A stretch of 64,000 nucleotides of DNA from Halobacillus alkaliphilus (GCF_900113125.1 NZ_FOOG01000004.1:1-64000); one strand, 5' to 3'; positions 41,665-50,193 are shown, counted from the stretch's first letter. The notes: generated by a model not told the origin, from the letters alone. Translations and numbers: made by a program.

Positions 41665-41994
41665 ATGAGTGATTCTAAATCCACTGACTCTATCCAGAAC
41701 ATGTTTTCGCTAAAAATCACCTGGCTTAGCTGGATATCAATCCTCTTTAATATCGCAGCCATCCTATTGTTTAACACTCTTCTCAACAGCGAGCCGCCCG
41801 GGGAATATATGAGCTAGCCTGCGACGACCATTTTTACTCTTTTAGCCCTGGCTGCTTTAACCGCCTTCATTGCTTTATTTGTCAGCAAAGGCTTTGGAAA
41901 ATGGATAGCGGGGCTTTCTCTCATTCTTGCGTTACCTGTAGCGTTTATGATCTATACAGCCATCGCGGTATCAGGGATGGGGCAGCCACATTAA
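41665..41994 (+). pseudogene. Membrane-protein gene split by an in-frame TAG
   Basis: An ATG with AAAGGTGGTGA starts MSDSKSTDSIQNMFSLKITW and a helix, then a TAG at 41815-41817 stops it after ...PPGEYMS. The same frame continues without interruption for 58 more codons: PATTIFTLLALAALTAFIAL, a basic turn FVSKGFGKWIAG and a third helix, ending GMGQPH at a TAA (41992). Hydrophobic pattern and frame are kept on both sides, so a single nonsense change broke a 109-residue, three-helix protein, or the TAG is read through at low level. Confidence 0.7.
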
Positions 41995-42058
41995 TTTTTT
42001 GCTGCTTCCCTTTAATTTTTATAAAAATATTGAAATGACAATAAGGAGGCCGATCAAG

Positions 42059-43504
42059 ATGAGACCAAACCCCGAAAGACGTGATTCATTACCTTTTCAA
42101 AACAAAGCCTCTGGCAATCCCGGGGAGTGGTATCTCGGGGATACACCAGAGAACCTATCCGGTTCCAGGCGCCCGGTCCTGTTCATTCATGGGTTTAACC
42201 GGTCCTCTGACACGTGGTATGAAGGCAATGATATGTACGTGACCGCTTACGAGAGCGGCTATGAAACCGCCTTTATCGATGTCTATCCGGACCGAAGCAT
42301 GTGGGAAAACGGCGCTCTGCTGGCGCAAAAAATAAAAGACATCTACCAGCATTTTGGAGAAAAAATCGTGGTGGTCGCCCACAGTAAAGGCGGTCTCGAT
42401 ACGCAGGTCGCTCTGGTTCACTATGGTGCCGACCCATACATCGAACGAATGATTACCCTGGCCACTCCTTATTACGGTTCGCAATTAGCGGATTTAGCCT
42501 ACAGCCGCTGGGGCAGCTGGCTCGCGAATATACTCGGAAGCAAAAATGAAGCCACCTACTCCCTGCAAACCGGCTACATGAACCGCTTCCGCTCCGAAAC
42601 AGACAGCCAGCCGAATGTGTATGAGACGCCGATTTATACCCTGGCCGGCACGAAATGGGGACGGTTTGGCAGCTCGTTATACTGGGGCGGCTTATACTTA
42701 CGCGCGTACGGCAGCAATGACGGAGCCGTGACGGTGAAAAGCTCGCGGATAGAATATGCGACTGAAATCCAGGCCGGGGAATGGAATCACACGACGATTA
42801 AAGAGGGGTCCTCGACATTCGACGTATTTAAGCCGTTTTTACAAGAAGAAGCAGCGTTCTTCGCGAATCGCGAGGCCGCAGACACAGCCCATGTAGTGCA
42901 GAATCCCGAAGCTTGCAATTACGTGAGCGGAGGAGCATTTACCGGTACGACGAACGAAACCATCTATGTGGAAAAAGGAGTTCATGAAATGACCGTCAAC
43001 TGGTTGAGTGATCAGGCGGATTCTCACTTAACCCTTATCGATCCTGAGCGGAGTACCTATCCGTATTTCACAACAGGTCAAGATGCTGAGGCTTTTTTCG
43101 AAGGAGCGTATCATCATACCCTCACCATTCACAATCCTGGATCCGGATCGTGGACACTGGAAGCAAGCTCTGTTCAGAAGGAGCATTACTTATTAAACGT
43201 CAGCTTTGCAAGTCCTCTTAACGCTTTACTCAGCACGGCGCTTTCCAATGAGGACAGGCATGTAACCATCAAAACTCATAACTTAGAATTCCAAACCGAT
43301 GTAACAATCGATTATTACAAAAATGGCAAGCTGCAGTTCAGCGATAGGGAAGCCAGTCAGGCAAGCGGATCCTTCGAGGTACCTGACCTCGGCGAAGGTA
43401 TGTATAATATGACGATGAATATTCACGGAAGCTATGCCCAGCAGCCTTTTCGGCGTACCATTATCCAATCCGTCTATGCAGATAGCCACGGTAATCTCTA
43501 CTAA
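42059..43504 (+). CDS. Lipase/esterase-like alpha/beta hydrolase with C-terminal beta domains
   Basis: About 481 residues from the ATG at 42059 (AAGGAGG at ten bases). Catalytic core at about 30-270: RRPVLFIHGFNRSSDTWYEG (oxyanion), the nucleophile Ser in VVVAHSKGGLDTQVAL, a conserved LATPYYGSQLADLAY as in class I/PGAP1-like lipases, Asp in YGSNDGAVTV and His in GEWNHTTI. The remaining 200 residues are beta-rich (HLTLIDPERSTYPYF, HTLTIHNPGSGSWTLEA), like carbohydrate-binding or PPC domains. No signal peptide is visible, which is odd for such an architecture. Confidence 0.8.
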   Translation: MRPNPERRDSLPFQNKASGNPGEWYLGDTPENLSGSRRPVLFIHGFNRSSDTWYEGNDMYVTAYESGYETAFIDVYPDRSMWENGALLAQKIKDIYQHFGEKIVVVAHSKGGLDTQVALVHYGADPYIERMITLATPYYGSQLADLAYSRWGSWLANILGSKNEATYSLQTGYMNRFRSETDSQPNVYETPIYTLAGTKWGRFGSSLYWGGLYLRAYGSNDGAVTVKSSRIEYATEIQAGEWNHTTIKEGSSTFDVFKPFLQEEAAFFANREAADTAHVVQNPEACNYVSGGAFTGTTNETIYVEKGVHEMTVNWLSDQADSHLTLIDPERSTYPYFTTGQDAEAFFEGAYHHTLTIHNPGSGSWTLEASSVQKEHYLLNVSFASPLNALLSTALSNEDRHVTIKTHNLEFQTDVTIDYYKNGKLQFSDREASQASGSFEVPDLGEGMYNMTMNIHGSYAQQPFRRTIIQSVYADSHGNLY

Positions 43505-43764
43505 AACAAGCTAAGCGGTGACTCCTCCGCTTCTGTAATATTTGGCAGATATTTGTAAAATGATTATCATCTTAGCTTAATGTTCCTGAAACCTCCTTGG
43601 AGATATTCTTTGTTAGACTAAGGATTAGTTTGAAAGATACGCACTATTCAACACACATCGATTCAAAACGACAGGAAGTACATAAATCAGATACACAATA
43701 ACTACCATCTTTCAAACTTCTATTGTCCAACGTCCGCAGGAATTAACAACAAGGAGGAGTTTGA

Positions 43765-44568
43765 ATGAACGAAAAATCTAGATTGTCCGTACGAAAATAT
43801 GTGGTTTCGTCCACCGTGGCCGCAACCATCGTCCTCTCGCCTATGGCCACTCAAGGTGTGTTTGCGCAGGCGAATCCAGACCAAATAGAGGAAAGTGACG
43901 CTGGTGCGTCCTCAGAAATTTCCTTTCTTCATAAAGGAGATCAAGGTGAAAGCGTAGAGGCGCTGCAAACCGAACTTCAATCGCTTGGTTATTATACATA
44001 TAGCCTGGACGGCCTTTATGGCCCGATTACTGAAGATGCCGTGGAAGAGTTTCAAGCAGACCAGGGTCTCAAAGTCGATGGATTAGCCGGACCGAATACG
44101 ATGGCCGCGCTATCCTCTACTGAAGAGCCAAATGAAGATGACGTAGCGCAGGAAACAGAAGAAGAACCTGAGGAAGAAGTATCCGCTTCCGGTCAGGTGG
44201 ATTCCGAATCCAGCGAAGTGGCTGACATTGCCGAAGATCTCATCGGTGTCCCTTACGTCTGGGGCGGTACCACACCAGACGGCTTCGACAGCAGCGGCTT
44301 CATTCAATATGCTTATGAGCAAGCCGGAATCGACCTATCCCGTACCCATCGTGCGAATTGGAGTAATAACGGAGAATTCGTTGATTCACCGGAAGTTGGG
44401 GATCTAGTCTTTTTCGAAGGCACCTATGATGTAGAGGGCGCTTCTCACAGCGGCATTTATGTCGGGGATAACAAAGTCGTTCACGCAGGAAGTGACGGCA
44501 TTGAATACGCCGATCTGACGAATGACTACTGGCAGGACCATTATTTAGGCACGAAGTCTTTTGAATAA
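43765..44568 (+). CDS. Secreted NlpC/P60-like protein with peptidoglycan-binding domain; catalytic Cys replaced by Ser
   Basis: 267 residues: a YSIRK-like signal (RLSVRKYVVSSTVAATIV, cleavage near VFAQA), a PG_binding_1 domain (about 54-116, GDQGESVEALQTELQSLGYY ... GLKVDGLAGPNTMAAL), an acidic linker and an NlpC/P60 domain from about 150. NlpC/P60 peptidases have D-C-S-G-F at the active site; here it reads GFDSSGFIQYAY, Ser176 in place of Cys. The His in SHSGIYVG (228) and VHAGS (240) remain. The codon is AGC, one base from TGC. It is therefore probably wall binding without endopeptidase activity, or has altered chemistry. AAGGAGG start; terminator after. Confidence 0.85.
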   Translation: MNEKSRLSVRKYVVSSTVAATIVLSPMATQGVFAQANPDQIEESDAGASSEISFLHKGDQGESVEALQTELQSLGYYTYSLDGLYGPITEDAVEEFQADQGLKVDGLAGPNTMAALSSTEEPNEDDVAQETEEEPEEEVSASGQVDSESSEVADIAEDLIGVPYVWGGTTPDGFDSSGFIQYAYEQAGIDLSRTHRANWSNNGEFVDSPEVGDLVFFEGTYDVEGASHSGIYVGDNKVVHAGSDGIEYADLTNDYWQDHYLGTKSFE

Positions 44569-44575
44569 TCAATAG

Positions 44576-44618
44576 AAAAAGGATGACCTCTGATCAAATC
44601 AGGAGTCATCCTTTTTTT
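44576..44618. terminator. Bidirectional terminator between the NlpC/P60 gene and mqo
   Basis: AAAAAGGATGAC and GTCATCCTTTTT with an inner CTCTGA/TCAGGAG pairing and T7, eight bases after the stop. Confidence 0.85.
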
Positions 44619-44632
44619 GTGTGATCACCAAC

Positions 44633-46132
44633 TTACTGGTGGACCGGTTCTTTTTCCTTCAGCCCAAGCGTTCTCGCAGTGGAGCTGTGAATCTCGTTCA
44701 GCAGATCCTGGTGCTCACTCAGCGATTTTCCGTAAGAAGGAACCATTTCTGTAAGCTTCGGTTCCCATTCGTTCATATATTGCGGGAAGCATCGATCCAG
44801 CACGTCGATCATGACATGGACAGCCGTAGAGGCACCCGGCGAAGCACCGAGCAGAGCCGCAATCGAGCCATCGGCACTATTAACGAGCTCTGTACCGAAC
44901 TGCAGCGTTCCTTTGCCGCCTTCTTCTGTATCTTTAATCACCTGCACACGCTGGCCTGCCACAACTAAATCCCAGTCCTCGCTTTTCGCATCGGGGATAA
45001 ATTCGCGCAGCGCTTCCATCCGCTGTTCTTTCGTCTGCAGGACCTGGCCGATTAAGTATTTCGTAAGCGATATTTCCTTCACACCTGCAGCAAGCATGGT
45101 CAGGATATTACTCACTTTAATGGACGTGAATAAATCAGCGAGCGATCCCGCTTTCAGGAACTTCGGAGAGAAGCCGGCAAACGGACCGAACAACAGCGAC
45201 TGCTCATTATCGATATATCTAGTATCCAAATGAGGAACGGACATCGGAGGAGCACCTGCTGCCGCCTTGCCATAGACTTTCGCTTCATGCTGCTTAGCCA
45301 CTTCCGGATTGTTACAGACCATGAACTGTCCGCTTACCGGAAAACCGCCGAAGCCTTTTCCTTCAGGCACACCTGATTTCTGCAGCAGATGCAGACTGCC
45401 GCCGCCACCGCCGACAAAGACGAAATCAGCCGAATGAAGCGCTGTTTGATGGCTGTCCATATGTTGGACTTTTACCATCCACGAGCCATCATCCGCACGA
45501 TTCACATCGTCCACGCGCTGATTATAGTTCAGTTGTACATTCTGGCTTTCCAAGTGATCAAACATCTTCTCGGTTAAGGTTCCGAAGTTCACATCGGTTC
45601 CGGTTTCCATGCGAGTCGCCGCCACCGGCTCATCCAGGGTGCGGTTCTTCATAATGAGCGGAATCCATTCCTTCAGCTTTTCCGGATCCTCAGAGTATTC
45701 CATCCCCTTAAACAGTGGATGGTCGGTCATCGTTTCATAACGCTTTTTCAAAAAGTTAATGTTGTCTCTCCCGTGAACGAGGCTCATATGAGGCAGGGAG
45801 CGCACGAATTCTTCCGGGTTATCGATGTAGCCTTTGTTGAGGAGATAGGACCAATACTGCTTCGTAATCTGGAACTGTTCATTGATTTTAATCGCTTTGC
45901 TGATATCAACCGATCCATCGCTCTGCTCTTTTGTGTAATTGAGTTCACAAAGTGCCGCATGGCCTGTCCCGGCATTATTCCATACGTTCGAGCTTTCTCC
46001 ACCTGTCTTATCAAGCTTTTCAAACACTTTAATATTCCAATCGGGTGCTAATTCTTTCAGAAGGGATCCTAATGTGGCACTCATGATGCCGGCGCCGATC
46101 AGGATGACGTCTTTCGTTTCTCTGTTGGTCAT
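44633..46132 (-). CDS. mqo: Malate:quinone oxidoreductase
   Basis: 499 residues. FAD-dependent, membrane-associated oxidation of L-malate to oxaloacetate with electrons to quinone, an alternative to malate dehydrogenase in the TCA cycle. FAD site [21 protein letters not shown] and [30 protein letters not shown]; then [32 protein letters not shown] and [19 protein letters not shown]. Length and motifs are complete. A cre-like site lies about 90 bp upstream. Monocistronic, ending at a bidirectional terminator. Confidence 0.95.
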   Translation of the reverse strand: MTNRETKDVILIGAGIMSATLGSLLKELAPDWNIKVFEKLDKTGGESSNVWNNAGTGHAALCELNYTKEQSDGSVDISKAIKINEQFQITKQYWSYLLNKGYIDNPEEFVRSLPHMSLVHGRDNINFLKKRYETMTDHPLFKGMEYSEDPEKLKEWIPLIMKNRTLDEPVAATRMETGTDVNFGTLTEKMFDHLESQNVQLNYNQRVDDVNRADDGSWMVKVQHMDSHQTALHSADFVFVGGGGGSLHLLQKSGVPEGKGFGGFPVSGQFMVCNNPEVAKQHEAKVYGKAAAGAPPMSVPHLDTRYIDNEQSLLFGPFAGFSPKFLKAGSLADLFTSIKVSNILTMLAAGVKEISLTKYLIGQVLQTKEQRMEALREFIPDAKSEDWDLVVAGQRVQVIKDTEEGGKGTLQFGTELVNSADGSIAALLGASPGASTAVHVMIDVLDRCFPQYMNEWEPKLTEMVPSYGKSLSEHQDLLNEIHSSTARTLGLKEKEPVHQ

Positions 46133-46222
46133 TGTTAACCATCCTTATTCCTGAGTTTTGCAGAGAAGCTGCGGGATTTATTCAGTCGCACCTCTCCAAT
46201 AATAAATTACTAGCTACTTATA

Positions 46223-46236
46223 TGATAACGCTTTAA
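46223..46236. promoter_or_regulatory. cre-like site upstream of mqo
   Basis: On the minus strand TTAAAGCGTTATCA matches cre at 13 of 14 positions and is nearly the same sequence as the cre site at 31509. It lies 91 bp before the mqo start, where CcpA control would make metabolic sense. Confidence 0.45.
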
Positions 46237-46331
46237 CAGTGAAAAAGTCATGCTTCCTTAACAATTATACATGATTTATAACTGGTAAAAAAAGGATTAA
46301 TTATACGGTAAGGGATTCCCAATCCCCTCCA

Positions 46332-46573
46332 TTACCACGTTAGCCTGGAATCCTTGATTTCTTCTTCCCAAAAATCTTTTAATTCCTTAACCATCTGCGT
46401 GGGCAAGCCACCTTCTGTTGCCATCAGATTGTGGTTTAATTGCGGAATATTTTTCGCTCCGGGAATAATGACAGACACATCTTTCCCCAATCTTTCTCAT
46501 TACCTAATTGCCACGCTCCAAAACCAACCTCAGACACTTGAATTCCTGTCTTACCTAAGCTGCGTGTTTTCAA
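46332..46573 (-). pseudogene. Aldo/keto reductase pseudogene with large internal deletion
   Basis: From a TTG at 46573 the frame reads MKTRSLGKTGIQVSEVGFGA, then WQLGNEKDWGK, the first strand and NADPH-site start of an aldo/keto reductase. It then shifts frame and continues with VSVIIPGAKNIPQLNHNL, LPTQMVKELKDFWEEEI and a TAA at 46332, the C-terminal IPGA cofactor loop and last helix. Only about 80 of roughly 310 residues remain, so some 690 bp were deleted near 46486. Confidence 0.75.
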
Positions 46574-46810
46574 TTTGGTTTCCACCTTCTCTTTCTCTTT
46601 TTTCCGTTCAAGGGAGTGGGTAAGTAAAATAGATCGATGTTGCTTATGCGTTCTTTTTCTACGAATGAATAGTCAAAACCCTTCCAATGACAGTTTACAC
46701 CCAAAAACTAACAAATTCTAATAGGAAGGTGATGAACCGCTTGTCATAAACGTTCTATAAGAAGCCTTAGACTCTTAAAAGAACGGACAGCCTGGAGTCC
46801 TATTGCTTCG

Positions 46811-46847
46811 ACAACTCTATCATTCTTATGGATAGGGTTGTTTTTTT
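46811..46847 (+). terminator. Orphan terminator upstream of spoIISA
   Basis: ACAACTCTATC and GATAGGGTTGT with T7, on the plus strand, with no plus-strand gene before it. The preceding 46600-46800 has no convincing gene; either a small transcript or a lost gene ended here, or it is a leader attenuator for the toxin gene 138 bp on. Confidence 0.6.
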
Positions 46848-46984
46848 AAACAGAGTTCCAACCTCTGGAATGGTAAAATAAGAGAACATACTCTACCTTA
46901 ATATCTTTCAACACATTAGGAGGCGGAGCTGATATGTAAAACAGGCAAATCAGTAGATCTTTAAAATGGAGGGGAGAGGGTTAC

Positions 46985-47818
46985 GTGGCTTTTAATTTTT
47001 TTGTAGGGGCGTTATTAGTTTTTACTATAGGAAACTATCTGTTTTTCTTATGGGATCAGCAGGAATATTGGTTTTCTTTACCGAAAATTAGAAAGGCTTT
47101 GTACACTCTTTTTGTGTGTGGTCTCGCTGTAGGACTGTTGGTGGGAGAGACACATCTATCTAATTGGCCGTTTATCTTAACACTCACGTCTGTCATAGTA
47201 TTTATGGATTTAGCGTTATTACTAACTCCAAGCATTATGAAGCTATGGAAAGCAGAGTTTGAACACCATAACGATTTGCAAAACATTATTCTGACATATG
47301 AAAAGGTGAGAAAAGCAAATTACCGACGGGTTGAAACTATGTCAGCCATGATTCAAAATGCACATAACTATTTTCCCGAGGATTACTTTCCGATGCTAAG
47401 TCGCGCGAGAGATATAGAAAAGTACCTAAAAGAGTACACAGACCTTTATGGTATATCTGTTCAAGTGTCTCCCTTGGAAGTGTCTCCGCCTGATTATAAT
47501 CCTGGATGGGAAGGAATGAGTGAAGAAGAAAAATATGAATTTGAAAAAGTTCAACCTGTATATGAAGCTATTTTAAGACAGTTGGACACCATTGAAGCCA
47601 CTCATAATTTTGAGATGGGAAAATATAAAGAGGAATATGCCGATTACCTGCTTCAATATGAAGTGGTATCTTTAATAGAGGAAGAAAGCATGATTGTTCC
47701 CGTGATCAACAAGAAAGAGCAATATTTAATAGTTCTGAAGAGTGAACACGGGGAAGTATTAGAAATAGACGCTCTTCATATCGTTAATCTAACCAACCTG
47801 TATCAGCTGTATCGTTAA
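46985..47818 (+). CDS. spoIISA: SpoIISA-type membrane toxin
   Basis: 277 residues. Three N-terminal helices (about 2-22, 37-55, 62-82; GNYLFFLWDQQEYWFSLPKIRKALYT between the first two) lead to a long helix starting KLWKAEFEHHNDLQNIILTYEKVRKANYRR and a cytosolic domain with YLIVLKSEHGEVLEIDALHIVNLTNLYQLY at the end. Topology, length and the ending (B. subtilis: ...YVIKLTSDS-FDYLLFTSLTSIYDL) match SpoIISA, a toxin that damages the envelope and blocks sporulation when unopposed. The predicted antitoxin follows 48 bp on. GTG start preceded by GGGGAGAGGG. Confidence 0.78.
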   Translation: MAFNFFVGALLVFTIGNYLFFLWDQQEYWFSLPKIRKALYTLFVCGLAVGLLVGETHLSNWPFILTLTSVIVFMDLALLLTPSIMKLWKAEFEHHNDLQNIILTYEKVRKANYRRVETMSAMIQNAHNYFPEDYFPMLSRARDIEKYLKEYTDLYGISVQVSPLEVSPPDYNPGWEGMSEEEKYEFEKVQPVYEAILRQLDTIEATHNFEMGKYKEEYADYLLQYEVVSLIEEESMIVPVINKKEQYLIVLKSEHGEVLEIDALHIVNLTNLYQLYR

Positions 47819-47823
47819 CTATG

Positions 47824-47832
47824 TGTTATAAT
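47824..47832 (+). promoter_or_regulatory. Extended -10 promoter for the antitoxin gene
   Basis: TGTTATAAT fits the extended -10 form TGNTATAAT just after the toxin stop codon; the -35 is weak. A small palindrome AAGTGTAAGAACACTT (47833-47848) overlaps the expected transcript start. A private antitoxin promoter is also known in the B. subtilis spoIIS locus. Confidence 0.55.
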
Positions 47833-47866
47833 AAGTGTAAGAACACTTGTAAAAGGAGGGCTTACT

Positions 47867-48049
47867 ATGAATATCAAACTTCCTCAAAAAACAAAAATAA
47901 GAGGTAAAGTTGTGAAAAGTGCTAATGATCGCCATGCCCGCTTCTCCAGGGAAGAACAAGTGACTACGTTATCGGAGCATTCCAAAAGTAAAACGACCAA
48001 AGAACTTGAAAGACTCAATAAAAAAGTAATGTCGTATCTAAATCGATAG
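47867..48049 (+). CDS. spoIISB: SpoIISB-like antitoxin
   Basis: 60 residues, strongly basic and probably disordered when free: MNIKLPQKTKIRGKVVKSAN, then HARFSREEQVTTLSEHSKSK and an amphipathic end TKELERLNKKVMSYLNR. B. subtilis SpoIISB has 56 residues with a comparable KILKK start, a Ser/Thr-rich centre and a charged C-terminal helix. Assigned mainly on size, position directly after the toxin gene and this layout. AAGGAGGG precedes the ATG. A hairpin terminator follows. Confidence 0.6.
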   Translation: MNIKLPQKTKIRGKVVKSANDRHARFSREEQVTTLSEHSKSKTTKELERLNKKVMSYLNR

Positions 48050-48056
48050 AGTACAA

Positions 48057-48088
48057 ACAGGATGCCTCAATAAGCATTCTGTTTTTTT
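48057..48088 (+). terminator. Terminator between the two antitoxin-like genes
   Basis: ACAGGATGC and GCATTCTGT (one G-T pair) followed by T7. It would limit transcription of the second small gene to readthrough or to its own promoter. Confidence 0.65.
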
Positions 48089-48151
48089 GTATAGATTTCC
48101 TGTCCTTTGAATAGAATGAGTAAAAACAAAGGAGAAGGGAGATCAAGCCAA

Positions 48152-48295
48152 ATGGCTAAAGATCCCAAACGAATAGAAAAATTCAAGCGTGGCATTACTC
48201 ATTTTTCAGAAGAAACTTTGGCTAATTCAAAAATGGCAAAGCTTCATAAAGAAGCAATGAAAAAGATCCTTGCGTATAAAGGAAGATTTGGTTGA
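48152..48295 (+). CDS. spoIISC: Second antitoxin-like small protein (SpoIISC-like)
   Basis: 47 residues from the ATG at 48152: MAKDPKRIEKFKRGITHFSE, then ETLANSKMAKLHKEAMKKIL and AYKGRFG. Basic, with a Ser/Thr centre and a charged C-terminal helix, the same layout as the upstream antitoxin (ERLNKKVMSYL versus HKEAMKKILAY). The B. subtilis locus also has a second antitoxin, SpoIISC, of similar size. AAGGGAG lies about ten bases upstream. The frame is open to a TTG at 48107, which would add 15 residues. Function inferred from position. Confidence 0.5.
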   Translation: MAKDPKRIEKFKRGITHFSEETLANSKMAKLHKEAMKKILAYKGRFG

Positions 48296-48414
48296 TAGAT
48301 AGATTTTCAAATAGTCTATGACTAAGAATCGATTAACCTTACGTTCAAACCGTAGGAGAGCATTATTTGGTTTTATAATTTAATCGGAACAGAGCCATCC
48401 GTTGTCTGCGGAAG

Positions 48415-48445
48415 GTTGTGGGTTCAAGTCCAGTACACCCCACCA
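48415..48445 (+). other. tRNA 3'-end-like fragment
   Basis: GTTGTGGGTTCAAGTCC followed by CACCCCACCA resembles a T-arm with GGTTCAAGTCC and an acceptor strand with CCA. The T-stem does not close properly and no D-arm, anticodon arm or 5' acceptor strand is found before it, so this is not a working tRNA. It may be a leftover attachment site of an integrated element. The rest of 48296-48550 holds no gene. Confidence 0.35.
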
Positions 48446-48493
48446 TTTTGGTCTTAGGAGATCAGTTTTTTCTTTCATAATACACCCTACTTA

Positions 48494-48526
48494 AAAAAGA
48501 GCTTCCACTTTCATGGAAGCTCTTTT
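48494..48526 (-). terminator. Terminator of cls
   Basis: AAAAGAGCTTCCA and TGGAAGCTCTTTT, 13 perfect pairs with T and A runs, 25 bases past the cls stop on the minus strand. Confidence 0.8.
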
Positions 48527-48550
48527 CCTATACAGTTAATTTTGCCACTA

Positions 48551-50056
48551 CTATAAGGCAGGGGAAAATAAACGAGCAAACGATTCCTTGGTTCGAACCA
48601 CTATCCCTCTATTACGGTAGGCTTTTGCATCCACCTTGTGGCTGTGCTCCATATCCTGTTTGTAGTTATCGATCAGGCTCGTGACACTAGAAGTCCGAAA
48701 CAGGAAAGCATTCACTTCGAAGTTTAAATTCAGGCTTCTAAAATCAACGTTAGCCGTTCCGATCGAAGCAGACTGACCATCTACAATCATGATTTTCTGG
48801 TGCATAAACCCTTTTTCATACTGATAAATGTCGATTCCTTTATCGAGAAACTTGCCAAAATAAGACCGCGTGGCGTATTTCGGTAAAAAACCATCACTGA
48901 TCTCGGGAACCATCAGTTTAACGTCGATCCCTTTTTTAGCTGCCAAGGACAGGGCAGTCCGAATGTCCTTATCGGGTACGAAGTAAGGGGTGGCAATCCA
49001 AACGGAATGCCTGGCATTCGCAATCATATTGAAATAAAGCTCACTGATCATCCCTCGATTAGCGTCAGGACCACTGCTCAATATCTGTACGCCCCCGGTA
49101 GAAAGCTCCTCCGTATTCTGAACAGGCGTGTACGTATCCAGATCCAATACTTCATCCTTCAGGTAGGACCAGTCGATCATGAAAATGGTCTCGAGACTCC
49201 GGATCGCTTCGCCCTCCACCTTCAAATGAGTATCCCGCCAGAAACCTATCTTAGGGTCCCGTCCCAAATATTCGTCACCAATATTCAAGCCGCCGACAAA
49301 GGCTGTGTCGCCATCGATCACAAAAATCTTCCGGTGGTTGCGAAAATTAATTTTCTGGGTGAAAAAACCACTTTTTATAGGGTGAAAACAAGCCATTTCG
49401 ACACCGGATTTTTTCATGCTGCGCTTCGCGTGTCCCGACATCCCAATACTGCCGGCCGCATCAAAAATCACTTTAACCTCAAGGCCAAGCTCTGCTTTTT
49501 CCTTCAATATATCGATAATCTCCTGACCGATCTGATCATCACGAAAGGTGTAATATTCCATATGAATGTAGTCTTTCGCTTCCCTTAAACGTTCTTTAAT
49601 AGCAGGAAACGTCTCATCCCCATCTTTCAAAACGGATACTTCGGAAGAAAAATTAATGGGAAAACCCGCTTCTTCTTCAATCCGATTGGATATGAACTGC
49701 TCCTCCCTGTTCAGCTGATTCCAGCCACTGGAAGTGTTTTTATCAATCAAGGGCTCTAAATACCTTTGATTATCTCTTCTTTTGCTATCGAATAAATGCC
49801 CTCTGACCTGTAATTGACCGGAATAGATAAAGAAAATGTAACCAGCTACCGGAAAAAATAAGATCGCATAGATCCAGACAAGTGTTTTGTATGGCGAGCG
49901 GTTTTCCAGTATCAATACATAACAGACAGACAGTACGATTATTAAATAAACAGCGGCGGCCAATGCCCTGATGAAGAAGGGCTGCTCGCTGAAAAACGTC
50001 AGATAAAACGTCACACTGAGTAGTAGAACGAAAATGATTTGTCTCGTTTGCTTCAT
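48551..50056 (-). CDS. cls: Cardiolipin synthase (phospholipase D type)
   Basis: About 501 residues: two N-terminal helices (FVLLLSVTFYLTFF..., LAAAVYLIIVLSVCYVLIL) and a PLDNc-like segment NRSPYKTLVWIYAILFFPVAGYIFF, then two HKD motifs: NHRKIFVIDGDTAFVGGLNIGD and MHQKIMIVDGQSASIGTANVD. Condenses two phosphatidylglycerols to cardiolipin and glycerol. The frame extends a further 79 codons to 50293, but that part is atypical and crosses the upstream terminator; the ATG at 50056 with GGGAGA starts a normal Cls. Cardiolipin content is often raised by salt stress, in keeping with a halophile. Confidence 0.92.
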   Translation of the reverse strand: MKQTRQIIFVLLLSVTFYLTFFSEQPFFIRALAAAVYLIIVLSVCYVLILENRSPYKTLVWIYAILFFPVAGYIFFIYSGQLQVRGHLFDSKRRDNQRYLEPLIDKNTSSGWNQLNREEQFISNRIEEEAGFPINFSSEVSVLKDGDETFPAIKERLREAKDYIHMEYYTFRDDQIGQEIIDILKEKAELGLEVKVIFDAAGSIGMSGHAKRSMKKSGVEMACFHPIKSGFFTQKINFRNHRKIFVIDGDTAFVGGLNIGDEYLGRDPKIGFWRDTHLKVEGEAIRSLETIFMIDWSYLKDEVLDLDTYTPVQNTEELSTGGVQILSSGPDANRGMISELYFNMIANARHSVWIATPYFVPDKDIRTALSLAAKKGIDVKLMVPEISDGFLPKYATRSYFGKFLDKGIDIYQYEKGFMHQKIMIVDGQSASIGTANVDFRSLNLNFEVNAFLFRTSSVTSLIDNYKQDMEHSHKVDAKAYRNRGIVVRTKESFARLFSPAL

Positions 50057-50193
50057 TAGCTGTACTTCTCCCTTTTTTTCTCCTTGTAATCCTCTTGTAA
50101 CACATCTAAAAATTACCCTTTGGAAAAATGAAGTAAACATTGCGTTGAAGGTAAAAATGGGTCCGCTGCTTAGTTCCTGGGGCTGCAGTCGAA

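Noticed and set aside
43555-43575. Fur-like sequence AAAATGATTATCAT upstream of the NlpC/P60 gene
   Set aside because: Only one half of the 7-1-7 dyad is good (about 11-12 of 15 positions) and it lies nearly 190 bp from the start.
48361-48448. A complete tRNA gene ending in CCA
   Set aside because: Only the T-arm/acceptor end is recognisable; no D-arm or anticodon arm and no 5' acceptor strand pair with it.
49007-49588. 193-codon frame antisense to cls
   Set aside because: A shadow of the cls reading frame; no ribosome site and no recognisable motif.
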